Assembly: GCA_036571765.1 (NCBI GenBank)
Contig: BROE01000011.1
Location: 8,152,612-8,216,611, forward strand
Source of the DNA: Plecoglossus altivelis
Taxonomy: Eukaryota > Chordata > Actinopteri > Osmeriformes > Plecoglossidae
Direction of reading: 5' to 3'
Length of the DNA stretch: 64,000 bases
Numbering within the stretch: position 1 is the first letter of the stretch; each line of letters begins with the position of its first letter. The position numbers were made by a program, and so were the translations under genes. This document shows positions 34,716 through 47,283 of this stretch, piece by piece. The notes under the pieces were generated by a model. It did no database searches and was not told the DNA's origin. It was given only the letters and a program-made list of their open reading frames with translations.

Positions 34716-36344
34716 CTATTTGAGATAAGCCTTGTAGAGTCTCTTGACTTTAGAAAGTTCTTTTTCATCTGGCTGGATCCTGTGGTACCACTTATACCAG
34801 GCTTCACCTTCGCCCAAGGCTGGAGGAGTGGAGGTGGATCCCACTGCATCATGGGAGTTGGAGTAATCCTCTCCTGTGAAGTCAACGTGAGGAACCTGGA
34901 AGGATATCAACCCTAGACGACAAACCATAATGACATTTCAAGGGGGCTGACTGAGGTCACGACAAGCTGAGGCTGTGCTTTAAGGACATCTATGCAAGGA
35001 ACACTAATGGATGCTGGAATAGATTGTATTTTGAATAGATTAGCAAACAGCTCACCATGGTCTTGTGCTGTGTTGACTGCTATCTGCAGCTGCTTCTGCT
35101 GTTTCATGCACACTCCTTGGTGAAGGGAAATACACTTGCTTACAGTATATCTGTGTAACAATTCACACTACACAAGAATGTTTTATTCCTCTTTGTAGCT
35201 TTTTCTAATTATATACTACTTCAGGTAGCTTTATTACCTGTTCGTGTAGGGTCATACACTTGACCAGTGTAGGGACTGATAAACTGTTGCAACAACTTCA
35301 CATTCTGCAGAGAATAACAAAAGTCAGCCTGTTTGAAGTGTAGTCTATGAACTACACGGTAGTCTACATTTAAGGACCACAATGTCACGCTCCGTTGTAG
35401 AGAAGGAATTAAAGAATGTGTAGGTAAATGTCATCTGGCTGGAACATATCGTGTGGAGTCTTAATGGACCTGGTAATGGATGATGACGTTAGGATCCCGA
35501 CAGATTGGGCAGGCGTTGGAACATATCTTGTTTCCTCTCTGAGAACAAGAAAAAGATCATGAATATTGACAAGCGCCATAAAACATGGAGTCTTCCTACG
35601 TTGAATCCCATTGGGCTGCATCTCCTTGAGGTGTCATCGTACAATGCAAGTCTTGCGTGTTTTCTGGGGGGGGATTCCTCCTTTGTGGTTTCTCCTGTAG
35701 TCTGCCCATACTGGATTGCTTCCATAGCGTTCAATGTACTCTGAAAGAGAACAGACTTTATCATTGGGGAAAACCCAGGACTAAGACATGTACATACATG
35801 CAGGTGTACACCTGTACATCTCAACACCATCAATACCCATACCTTCACTCTCGAGGTAATCCCAGGGTCTGTCCTTGAAGCGGACTTGAGTTTCGGATAC
35901 ATTCACAACATCGTTTTCACCTTCTACAGATGGTTTAGTGCTCAGATAATGGCCTGGCTGCAAAACTGGACGCAATGCCTGAAACCATATCCTGACAGGA
36001 AACTTCTGTGAAAATAAGGAAAGTACAGATTAATCACTAGCACAGTTACACCACTAATACTAGAATTAGCTGGTAACAATAAATATGCAAACCATCTGCT
36101 GCAACGTATGATTGGCTGGAGTGGCTTCTGATCAGATCTAAACACCTACCGCTAGCTAATTGTGCTCTCACTTTTGTCATTATGTACTACAGGCACATCA
36201 CCTAATAATATGCAGAAGTTGGTTTTTCAAATAGTTGCGCGTTTGCATAAAATCCCATAATACCTTAGAATGCGGACTTCTTAATATAAACAAGGGAGAA
36301 ACACGACTCAAAATCCTTCCAATGCCTCGTACGGACGCTGCCAT
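34716..36344 (-). CDS. mrps18b: mitochondrial ribosomal protein S18B (mS40)
   Basis: Exons on the minus strand: 36344-36264, 36005-35843, 35740-35643, 35538-35470, 35304-35238, 35115-35056 and 34912-34716; 735 nt, 244 aa. The N-terminus MAASVRGIGRILSRVSPLF is Arg/Ser-rich without acids, as expected for a mitochondrial presequence. The conserved core shows DRPWDYLESE, GSNPVWADYRRNHKGGIPPQ, the CPICRD cysteine motif and LLQQFISPYTGQVYDPTRTG. The C-terminal region ends WYKWYHRIQPDEKELSKVKR and a short tail. The length and motif order match human MRPS18B, including the divergent C-terminal extension that separates the B from the A and C paralogues. Role: component of the mitochondrial small ribosomal subunit. 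It is head to head with ppp1r10. Confidence 0.96.
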
Positions 36345-36387
36345 TTTGCCTTTCAGGATGTAAATTAAAGGGTCAAAGGTAGCAGTT

Positions 36388-36410
36388 GGGGGGGGGGGGG
36401 GGGGGGGGGG
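36388..36410. repeat. 23-base poly-G run
   Basis: Exactly 23 G, 44 bp upstream of the mrps18b start codon. It has the same length as the poly-C that breaks snrk. Confidence 0.95.
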
Positions 36411-37022
36411 TTGCTTTTTATTACTAGAATATGACCACGTAGTATAGAATTTTCATTTGATATTTTTGTTGATGTTTAAAAAACAGTTCATACATTTTAA
36501 AAGTGTGATTTTAGGGTTGGTTTCATTATGAGGAGTTAAACGAGTCTCAACAGTTCTAGACTTTTCCTTCCATGATGTCTTCACAAAACTTACTAAACGT
36601 TATTCATGTTAATAAACAGTAAAATAAAAAAAATACTCGCCATTTTGGCATGTTTGATAATATCTAGCAAAGTTATATTATAGTAAGCTACTAAGGACGA
36701 AAAGGAGACAAGATAAGGAAACACATGTACACTATTGGTATATGACCGTGTTTCGATGCTCAGCGGCCATTTTGTAAAATTATTGCGAAGTCATTTTTAT
36801 GAAATATAAAGTTTATGAACGTTTACAACCCCATTCTTATATCATCTGAAAGGACAAATGCTTGAATTTTAGTGGCAGGCGTGACCAGAATCGAACTTGG
36901 TCAAAGGACTACACCTACAATGTTCACCAAGCTAATTCTCTGTCCTTGGTTTAACAATGAAGGTCATTCCACAAAGGCGCGTGACAGAAAACGCCATTTT
37001 GTCACCATAAGGATGATGAGTT

Positions 37023-37051
37023 TGACGTCAAAAACGTCAGGAGTATATAAA
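37023..37051 (+). promoter_or_regulatory. ppp1r10: ppp1r10 core promoter: CRE plus TATA
   Basis: Palindromic TGACGTCA (37023-37030), a second half site ACGTCA (37034-37039) and TATATAAA (37044-37051) are stacked. A short first exon ending TTCTGAG with donor GTGAGT (exon end 37093) follows at the expected 25-45 bp. The transcription start is inferred. Confidence 0.65.
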
Positions 37052-37074
37052 GAAATACCACCCCTTTTCTCTCA

Positions 37075-37093
37075 TTCCTGGATTTGTTCTGAG
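37075..37093 (+). other. ppp1r10: probable ppp1r10 non-coding exon 1
   Basis: The segment after the TATA box ends at a strong GTGAGT donor; the start is approximate. Further 5' UTR exons may exist, for example after the TTTCAG at 37255-37260. Confidence 0.45.
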
Positions 37094-37829
37094 GTGAGTA
37101 ACGTCGTAAAGAAGACGTGGCAATTTTAAACAAAAATACTACGAAATAATACATATTTTCATGCTGTACATCTTGACACATCAGCAAAAATTAAGGTTTG
37201 ACCGACGACGGAAAAAACGATATGGGGATTTATTTTAAATGGCTTTCGTTGTCTCTTTCAGGTCTGACTTTGTCTCGAAGATTGGGCGTCGAGGACTTTG
37301 AACAACCTAACTCAAAAATCATTTTTTTCTTCAAGTAATGGACATTTGATTACTATTTTTGCCTCCAGTTTGTTCAAGAAGGAAAAGATAGCTTTTAACC
37401 TCCACTACCCCGCCCATAAAAGCAGTTTTTCAGCCATTAAGTTTGTTATAAAACCATGACGGTTTACGTTATAAAACTGATGAATTAAGGAATAGATGTT
37501 GCTGTAAAGCACAATATAATATTAAGTACCCGAGACGCTGAGGAGAGGTATTTATAGTAAGTGTTTATTTTCAAACGAATTTGATCCGAAATTCATGAAA
37601 TCAAGCTTAGAGAAAGGAATCTGGCTAGCCTCCGTAACGAGGCTTAGCAGCATATAGCTAGACTAGCAACATCAGACGAGCGATACGTCAACGGCAGCTA
37701 AGCTAGTTTATGAGCTCACACAGGAAAGTCTACGGAGCCAAAACGGTCCGTTTCTTTGTGTGTGAGACTTATTTTACGGAACTACTATCGATGAAATTTT
37801 CAGATAGCTAATTCGTAAATTAACCATAA

Positions 37830-38145
37830 GCAATCTATTCATAAAGATTGCCGTAGGCACAGCCAGGGATGTTTTTTTATTTGGATTTTTGCCTGCTAAA
37901 TTGATGAACCTAGGGGAGCTCCTTGGAACAAACACCCAACGCAATCTATACATAAAGATTGCTTAGTTTGACGATGTCGGATTTCTGTTGTACGGGGAAA
38001 TGGGTCCTTTTGTAAATTCGTCATAATTTGAAATTCTGTTGAATTCTTTGATACCGACCTACCTCTTATTGTTGTCGATATTGTTAGCTAGAACTTTGTC
38101 CATGTGCCCGATATTTGTACATGGCAATCTGAGGATAAAGATTGC
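37830..38145 (+). ncRNA. three identical-arm 22-nt hairpins in ppp1r10 intron 1
   Basis: Hairpins at 37830-37851, 37941-37962 and 38124-38145. Each has arms GCAATCT and AGATTGC (7-bp perfect stem) and an 8-nt loop ending ATAA (ATTCATAA, ATACATAA, GAGGATAA). Flanks are unrelated, so this is not a plain tandem repeat. Function is unknown; structure and transcription are inferred. Confidence 0.6.
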
Positions 38146-41100
38146 AGGATTGAAATGCTCAGGGGAAATATTCTTTCTAGGGTCAGAACACGTTTGGCTG
38201 GAATTGCATTGCAACAACATGGTGGACTGGTTGTCGTTTTGTCCAAAGAGAACACTAGGGACTATTATGGCTTCATCGTGCTTCGGAAAGACGGTTGGGA
38301 GTGAAACCCAGGATGTTTATCCAACAACCGCTTTGCAGTTCAGTCCATTTACTTCCGTTGGTTTCTAGTGTTAGTTTCGGCTGGAGATGTTGGCACATAT
38401 GTGTCCTCATGTAGTGTCTTAACTAATTTGGTGTCATAGCCATTGTTCTTTGCTCTCCGTAGCTACAACGAAGTGGTTAACAAAAGAGGGCAGGGCTTCG
38501 ATGTTTTCGGTGGATCACGGGGTTCTCCCCCTCTAAATACACACTCCCCTCGAGCTCAGTGAAGCAGCGTAACAGCGAATATGACAGATGTCCCTTTTTA
38601 CCGTATGTTTTATGTTGAAGTCTTGCGCAACTAATATTGGTTTTGACCATATGTTAGGCGATTTAAACACCATAGTAGTAAGACAACCATTGACCTATTT
38701 ACTTTCATGTGTTTACTTATTTACATATTAAATTAACTTAATCAAGAATAATGTATGTGCACTAAACCGTTTAGGATGGTGATAGAATTATAAGAATAAG
38801 CAAACGTGTACTCTAAATAACATTGCTTTTAATTTAAACCCCATTTTATTAACATAATTAAAAAGAATAACCCCAGAGAGATGTTTCTTTGTATAGATAG
38901 AAACTAGGTGGGATACTTGACCCTACCTTTCCATTGACATGTAAAATGTGAGCACCCACTATGACATTCCGTTCCATTAACTTGCAATTAGGATCATGTC
39001 TAACAATTCTGTATTGGTTTTGTCTACCTGTGTAACAGTGGCATTTGCAGGAGTTGTGTGTTGTTTTCCCGTGTTGTGGAGTTCAGAGACTATATAAAAC
39101 TTCTACTACAACAGTTTAACGGGTAAGACCAAACTGATTTCTCACATGATACTTCAATTTATACACAGATCCATTACCTGGGGAGAATCATTCCAAACAC
39201 CCGGTAATGTACTAAGAGATTGTATCGCTATAACAAGGAATTCATAAGTCTAAAATGAGCTACATCTAAGGATTGAATAGCAAAATGCATGGAGTCCCAC
39301 CCCAGCCGGTGTCTGATAGGCCCGTAGATGGAGCAGAGCGGGGAGGAGGACTGACAGGATCAACACAGATTCGAAACAGGCAGATTGATGTTGTATTGGC
39401 CCCCATGTTTTAATAGTTGCCCAACCATGCAGATTAAATACTTATTAAGTGATCTCAAAATCCTAATGTACTGAGGGCTGATCTGTTAACAAATCAGCTT
39501 TGTCTATTCTCTTCAGATAATCCAGTTACTAGTATACCATTTCTTTGCATAGAATATGTGCTACAGCACACAGGATAATATATTTTAGTCCTGGTTATCA
39601 ATTGTGGTATTTCTTTTCACTGGAATGAAACTCAACCTAGTTAAGGCATCCATTTCAATACATTTACTGTCTACCAAAATGAATAAAATACTGTCGCGTT
39701 TTAGGAATTATGATTTGATCATAGTTTTGTTATTATCGAATATTTACAAATAAATGTTTATTGTATTCAACTGCTTAGCCCTAACGAAGGTGATTAGGTG
39801 TAAATCTGTTTTCTGTTAAGTAACATTGGATTAATGACCAATCAAGCCTGTCATACCATGTTTTACCATGTGATGGCAGCATGTGCGCAAATCTGTTTTC
39901 ACTGTAGACATTTCACAATACCAATGTAATGCCTTTATGAGACGCAACATTTTGGGGTAGTGTAATTCGCGACATGTAACTATCATATGTATATTTCCCA
40001 ACAGTTTCAGATAACTTGTCACCTATCTTTGTGTATTTGAGAAAATGCTACTGACAGGTTTGCCAAATGTAACTTGGTGTCGTAAATATCCTGGATGGAG
40101 TCTTCCTTTTTTGAGGACAGTTAAACAGTTTTCTTGAGTTAAGAAACCTGTTATTCAGACAGTGAATGTGAATTAAATGTTTTAAAGGAAAGCTTTGGAA
40201 ATGGGTCACATTGTACACAATGGGGAGAAACTGCATTAATTTTCATCTTCATAAGACCTTCCCCATAGTGGGCAGTTTGTCATTTCTCCAAATCTTCTTA
40301 CTAAACCTTTGTAACTGGAGACAAAGAACCACAAAAATTTTCTTTTGTTCATTTGTAATAGTAAAAAAAAAAGAAAAAAAAGAATAAAACAGTGATTTAA
40401 ATAGTTACCATGAACATGTACTGTGCAAGTTCAATGCTGTCACTGTATGTCATAACCTGCTAAGCGGACTCATTTCATACCGACTTCCTCATTGGTCAAA
40501 CCTATAACCACAGGAGATTTGTTTGTCCTTCTGCCCATGTTCTGCAGAACACAGGACCATGAAAGGAAATGAACTGGGCACAGTGTCTATAGTCTCTGTC
40601 TATCCCTATATCCCATAGAGAACAAATGACAAAACCCCTCTGTTGTTGCAAAAAAAAAACAGCAAAAACCGAACCGTCCCAAAAATTATGCAAATGCTTG
40701 AATTGTGCGTTAAAACAAGTGAGTCATGAGAAGTAGCAGATTGTGGTGTGTCAGATCAATAGCAAGTGTTGAGGCTGAGAACGGAGCGGGTGGCTTGGTG
40801 TCACCTAGAGTCTGGTGTCTGACCAGATACATACCTCTTCGGTCCCCGCAGTGCTGTTCTAAAGCTTCAGGATGTCAAATATCCAAATGACCAGGATATT
40901 GGATTTCAGTTGTGTACCGGAATAGGAAATGTTTCTAGTGTGGCTTGAGGTGTGCGTGATGGCTTTGTTCTAGACGGTTTCAGATGAGATCTGGTTTGTT
41001 TGTTCCACGGAGCTCTCCCTGTAGGAAGTTCAACTACAAGAATGTTTGAACTAATATGACATTTGCATATCTAGCCTTGCAGATATACGCTGAATCATGT

Positions 41101-41170
41101 CCAGCAAAATGATGTTTCATGTCCTGCTTGTTTGTATTAAATGTCTGTGTTGGGCGTGTTTGTTCCAGAG

Positions 41171-44100
41171 ATGGCAGTGGGCCCAGTGGACCCCCGAGAG
41201 ATCCTGAAGGGGGTAGAGTCCCTGCTGGGGAAGGATGGGGAGCTCCGCAGTCTGGAAGGAGTCCCTAAAGTGTTCAGGTGAGGAGCTGAAGAGTACTAAA
41301 GCACAGGAACGATCGTCTGGTGAAAGCTGCTGAAATGCTTGAGGCATTATTGTAATATCTCACCCATGTTTAACCTGGAACCAGATCTGACAGAATGTTC
41401 CACCTGGGAATCCATTTTCTTAATTAAAATTCAATTAGTTTCATTCCCCCCCTCCCCCCCCCCCCCCCTTTTGTGACAAAAACACTTTGTTAAGACTATC
41501 CGCTTACAGTTTTTGTTCCCTTGTTTGTCCCGCAGTCTAATGAAAGCCTCCCACAAGATGGTCAGCAGGTGTATGTACCTGAACATCCTGCTGCAGACCA
41601 AGTCCCACGATGTGCTCAACAGGTGAGCCCACTCACTCCTCCGTAGTGTGGAGCCATCCTGCTCGTCATCCACACTTCCACCAGGATCACTTTCATGGGG
41701 TTTTTCTGTCCTGTCCTGTTTGTCATGCCTCTGGTGCCCTTTGCGTTTGTTCAGGTTTATCCGTGTTGGGGGCTACAAGCTGCTTAACGCATGGCTCACT
41801 TATGCCAAGACCACCACCAACACCCCTCTGCTGCAGCTCATCCTGCTCACCCTGCAGAAGCTACCCCTCAAGGTGGACCACCTGAAGCAGGTAGAGCACC
41901 GCCTGGCCCCTCTGTCTCTCTAAGCACACAGTCTGTACCTCTGGAGGAGCTCGCATCATTCAGGGAGCCCCTGTCCTGTTGGGTGATGGTGTCAGCTAGT
42001 CCTAACTGTTTGGTCTTAGTCCCTGGTCTTAGTCTCTTGTCTAACTCTTTGGTCTAAGTCTCAGGTCTTAGTCTCTTGTCTCATCCTTTCACTTGTCTAA
42101 CTCTTTGGTCTGTTCTATTTTACCAGAACAACACAGCTAAGCTGGTGAAGCAGCTGAGCAAGTCAGGAGAGACAGAGGGTGAGTTTGACCATCACTTGTC
42201 TGTTATTGTAATGTTTTGTTGCTTTCATTAGTCATATGGCCATTACCTGGTGTTAGTGGTGTGTTTGTAACATGGTGTCTCCTCCCTCAGAACTAAGGAA
42301 GCTGGCTGCTGTGCTGGTGGAAGGCTGGATGGCCATCATCCGCTCCCAGAGTGTGTCTACCAGCGGGGCCTCTCCTGCCGGTACGCTGTCCTTACCACCC
42401 CCACAAGCCCTCATCTCACATTCTGTACACTCTTACTCGCTTGACATACACAAGCCTACCTCTGTCTGACCTTAACCCCCCCATCTCCATGTCCCCCACA
42501 GATAAGAAACGGAAGAAGGAGGAGGGGAAGGTGCCGCCGCGGGACCCAAAGACGGAAGCAGCAAAGGTGTCAGAGGAAGAGAAGAAGAGGGAGAAGGCCA
42601 AAGCTCACGCTCCCAGCCACGCCAAGATCCGCTCCATAGGTAGGTCCTTCTCCATGCTCTTTCTGTTCACTCTGTACCACCTCAAGAATTGTACACAGGT
42701 GTTTTAAACCTGCTTTTGTGTTGTTGTTCTTTCCCCACGCAGGACTTGAGATGGACACCCCTACTCCTGTCCCCATCAAGAAGCCCCCTGTGGCCCCCCA
42801 GCTAGGGGACAAGTATAACATCAAGCCCACTCTTCTCAAGAGACCCAGGTACTGCAATTTCCTCACACTTCAGCGCCCCCTCCTGGCCATAATACAGTAC
42901 TGCGTGTCTCGTGGGCTTGTATGGTTCTGACAGGTGTCCTTCTCTCCCCCTCACAGCTCTGGGCCAGGGGACGCCCCCCCGGTAGAAAAGAAATACAAAC
43001 CTCTCAACATGTCCACCAACTCCACCAAAGAGATTAAAGTCAAGATCATCCCCGCACAACGTGAGTCACAGAGCTCAGTACCGTGTCCCTGTCAGAAGCA
43101 CTGCTGCATCGTTCCTGTTAGCTTTGATGCTAACCCCTCCATTTCCTCCTCCACAGCTATAGAGTGCACAGGGTTCCTGGACGCCCTCAACTCAGCGCCA
43201 GTGCCCGGCCACAAGATCAAGAAGAAGAAGCTCAACGCCAAGGCTGTCTCTCCCACGTCCAATAAGGTGAGACCCTGGTCGCCCTCGAGACGCCACCCCC
43301 CTTTCATACCCAGGTCATCTGGGACATAGGCATGTGAAGTGTGACACTCACTCTCTGTCTCTCTCTCACCTGTCTCTCTCTATAGCCGAGTCCGTTTGAC
43401 GGCAAACCGTCTTCCTACCCGTCTTCCCAGGGCAGGCCGTCGTCCCCGGACGCCCCTGCCTCCACCTCGCCCCCCCACGAGCCCCAGGAGCTGGAGCAGC
43501 CAGGCACCCCTGTGCCTGCTGACGATCCTGAGGCTGCTGAGAACGGTAAGGAACCATCTCCAAGACGACCGCCCATCCCCCATTTGACCACTTCATTTGT
43601 GCTCCTACTCCCCCCTGTATCCCTCCTAACACTCTCCCTCCCTCTCTCTCTCTCTCTCTCAGGAGACAAGCCCAATGCCCTGGCAGAGCCACGGGGCGAG
43701 GAGGAGAGTCTGACCAAGAAAGGCAAGAAGAAGAAGAGCGTCCGCTGGGCGGAGGAAGAGCAGCTGAAGGAGTACTTCTACTTTGACCTGGACGAGACGG
43801 AGAGAGGTCAGAGGCTCCTCAATTTGAAAGTGCTGTCGTACAGTAACAGCAGCTCTGAGGCCTGTGACTGTGATGTGGTGCGGTTGTCTAACATCCTCCT
43901 CTTTCACCTTACAGTCAACGTCAACAAGGTGAAGGACTTTGGCGAGGCGGCCAAGCGCGAGCTGATGATGGACAGGCACACGTTTGAGATGTCCCGCCGG
44001 CTCTCTCACGACACCATGGAGGAGAGGGTCCCCTGGACGCCGCCGCGGCCCCTGACCCTCACAGGCTCCCTTGCCGCCTCGGGGGCCAACAGCACGGAGA

Positions 44101-45654
44101 AGCTCACCCAGAGAGACCGGGAGATGGGGATCCTGCAGGAGATCTTCCTCACTAAAGAGAGGTATGGAACCCATCCCCACACAGCACGTCAAGCAATATC
44201 GTACACAGTTGTATTCATTCATTTTTGACCTAAGATGCGTTCGGCAAAGTGAGTGTGTTCTAATGCCTGCTGTTTCCTCCTGAAGTGTTCCTGATTGTCC
44301 ACATGAACCTGACCCAGAGCCCTACGAGCCCATGCCTCCACGCCTCATTCCGCTTGACGAGGTAGGTATCACACACCTACATACACACACACACACATAC
44401 ATACCCCCTGTCTTCATGGTTCACACCTCTCTAACCCTCTCCTCTCTCTCAGGACTCTACCATGATGGATGACAGCTACATGGAGCCCATGGACACCACT
44501 CCCCAGGCAGGCCCCGCTGGGGTCCCTATGGAGGGCTCCAAGCTGCCCCCTGTCCTTGCCAACCTCATCTGTAACCTGGGCACCGGTGGGCCCAGCCCCC
44601 AGGTGGCCGGCCCAGCTGGAGGCCCCGTGGTGCCGCCCTCCGTCAACGTCCAGGAGCTCCTGTCCTCCATCATGGTGAGAGGGGAGGTTCATCCTCGTGT
44701 CCAGGCGCTCTGCTGCCTCCCTGGGACCGTCTCCAACCCTGACGCTCCTTCCTCTGTTCCTCTCCCCCAGGGCGCCCAGGGGACCCAGTCCACCGAGGAC
44801 CTGATCAAGCAGCCGGACTTCTCTGACAAGATCAAGCAGCTGCTGGGCTCTTTGCAGCAGACCCAGAACCAGACGCCCCCCATCGGACCCCCCCCTGGAG
44901 GTAGCTACAGCACCACCTTATACTACACCGTCCACAGCACAGACACACACCAGACACGCAATACTGGTCGCTCCACCTGTCTGATTCACTGGCTAACATT
45001 CAGTGTGTTGTCTTCACAGTCAACCAGGGCTTGCTGGGACACGGCCCAGGCATGAACAACATGAACATGGGCAACATGAACATGGGCATGCAGATGCCCA
45101 TGAATGGAGGCTACCCTCCCAACAAGCCCCCCGGGGTCCCCCCACACTTTAACCACCCCCCACCCCCGCACAACCACGGGCCCCCCTTCAATGCTGGAGG
45201 TGGCCCCCGCATGATGGGCCCCCCACCGGGCCAGGGGCGAGGCGGAGACAACGGCAACTACTGGGGGGACGACTCTATGAGGGGCGGGCCCCATCGGGGG
45301 GGCGGCGGGGGACACTTCCACCGCGGCCGAGGCAGGGGAGGGGAGCAGGGGTTCAGAGGTCGTGGACGAGGGGGCCCTAGAGGGGGTCTCAACAACATGG
45401 GAGGTAAGTGACCTGTCGCTCCAGTTACTTGAGCAGCTGCCAGACACCGGTGGACTTCCTGGTTCTAACGCTGCTGTCTGTTCTCCTCCTCAGACATGTC
45501 CAAGAGACCTGTGTGTCGCCATTTCATGATGAAGGGGAACTGTCGCTACGAAAGCAACTGTGCTTTCTACCACCCTGGAGTGAACGGGCCACCGCTGCCC
45601 CCCAATCACCCGGCCAACAGCCAGCACGCCCCCCACCCTCAACACGGACACTAG
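41171..45654 (+). CDS. ppp1r10: PPP1R10 / PNUTS, nuclear PP1 regulatory subunit
   Basis: 17 coding exons: 41171-41277, 41536-41622, 41755-41890, 42127-42178, 42291-42380, 42502-42639, 42743-42848, 42957-43060, 43157-43266, 43386-43545, 43663-43806, 43915-44161, 44286-44361, 44453-44674, 44771-44900, 45020-45403 and 45494-45654; 2454 nt, 817 aa. The N-terminal TFIIS/LW-type domain runs about residues 1-150 (ILKGVESLLGKDGELRSL, FIRVGGYKLLNAWLTYAKT). A Lys-rich nuclear stretch follows, then FLDALNSAPVPG. The PP1-docking RVxF-type motif KSVRW precedes EYFYFDLDETERVNVNKVKD. The C-terminus is Gly/Pro/Met/Arg-rich with RGG repeats and a C-x8-C-x5-C-x3-H zinc finger (CRHFMMKGNCRYESNCAFYH). Role: anchors PP1 and WDR82/TOX4 on chromatin, controlling Pol II phosphorylation and termination. 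The coding start lies about 4.1 kb after the promoter. Confidence 0.97.
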
Positions 45655-45671
45655 ATGTGACAACCCTCCCC

Positions 45672-45702
45672 CCCTGCGCACACACACACACACACACACA
45701 CT
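45672..45702. repeat. (CA)n microsatellite in the ppp1r10 3' UTR
   Basis: About 13 CA units starting some 20 bp after the stop codon. Confidence 0.9.
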
Positions 45703-47283
45703 CTTCTCCACTAGGTGGCCGGCATCCGGCACCAGCGGCCTGAACCAGGGCTTCCTGAGAGACTTTCTCAGTTTTGTCCTGCAGCAATCAAAGACTCAAC
45801 ATAAAGAGCTGTTCCAGGACCCCCTAAAGCTACCACTACTGTCCTAGGCTGTGTGGGGACTGAAGACATGCCTGGGGAGCCCAGACTCCAGAAGAAATGA
45901 GCCAGGATGCCTTTATGTGGACTCAAGTTCTTCCTCTGAACACACTGAGCTGAAGGAGCCTCATATCAGTAATCCTGAAGACCAGACCTTGCGTTAGCTA
46001 ATAACTGAGCCCCCCCTCCCACCCCACCAGGGCACAGTACACACAAACACACCCTCTCTCTCCCTCTCTGTCTCCCCAAGTAGGGAAAGGACAGCTGTTG
46101 AATGAATGTGATCCATGATTATAGGTGTACAGATATTTTATTGGGATCACTTTTCACGTCACAGTTGTTCCAAGAGTAATGACCACTATTTATGGAGGGG
46201 CGGGGATGAGGAGGATAAGGGGGAGGGGGTGGAGGGGGGCTTGCACGCCTCTCACTGTATCCGCCCTGCTTCCTGTCCTGCTGCAGCTCTCCAGGCCGAC
46301 GCTGAGGGCATCATATACAGATACTCCTCCATGGGTTCACTTGGTTTAGTCCAGTCACACCCCAGACCCAACATGAACCTGTAATACATAGACAGAGTCC
46401 TGTCTTCACCTCAGCTCACGGGGACACAAGTCTTGGTCCAGATCAAGTCCCAAGCGGAGAATCTTGCACTGTTTCCAAATGTGGTCCTGTTTGTCATATG
46501 AAAAGCTTCTAGAAGCCAGTTGATATATATACATATATATATATCACATCTTATAGTTAGGTGGCTTCCATTGAAATGAATGTCATATTCACCAAATATT
46601 TCCTAGATGTACGGAGGCAATTTAGTTAGCCAGCTCTCCCCTCTCCCAGGGCTGCTTGGATCACTTGCTCTGATACACATTCTGATACACACAGAGACCA
46701 TACAGATAGACAGTATATATATTTTTCTTTCTTTCTCCGTCAAAGCTAGGAAGCACTTTGAATGGCACTAGCGTTAGTGCTAGAATACAGAGAGCCAGTC
46801 CCCTGCCTCCGCCTACTGATGGAGCTTGGGTAAGATTGCTCTGCCCACTGATGACTGAGCTAGCCTTCAGTCTTCATTGGCTCTCTCACGCTACATACTC
46901 TGTAAGAAAGGCCTAACGCCTTGAATGTTTCCCCAAGATAATCGATCATACCCTAGCTCTTTAAAATATGTAATTGACTAACCCAGATGAATGACATCAG
47001 AAAAATGTCTATTTTTATTTGACTGAACTGAGGGCTAGGGGCCTTAGTGTTCGTGCTAGTTAGCCTTGCAGTGAGTGGTACAGCATGTATCCGACTGTCA
47101 GGTGTCATTATGCCAGGGGCGGCCTAACAACAAACACCTGCTTTCTCCAGACACGGTCGACGTGAGGGACTGTGTGACTTAGCAACCCTATCAGATGTGA
47201 CAATCATGAAGGTGAAAAGTCCTGAAGTCCAGCTGCCATCCACTTGACCTAGTGCACCGTGCTGCTGGCCTCTGCTCCTTCAC

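Larger units (their letters stand above)
36339..37095. promoter_or_regulatory. mrps18b/ppp1r10 bidirectional promoter with four YY1-type motifs
   Basis: GCCATTTTG occurs at 36340-36348 (overlapping the mrps18b start codon), 36639-36647, 36766-36774 and 36993-37001, always in the same orientation. Its complement CAAAATGGC is the YY1 core. A 23-base G run lies at 36388-36410. Near the ppp1r10 side are a full CRE and a TATA box. Functional assignment is inference from motif and position. Confidence 0.6.
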
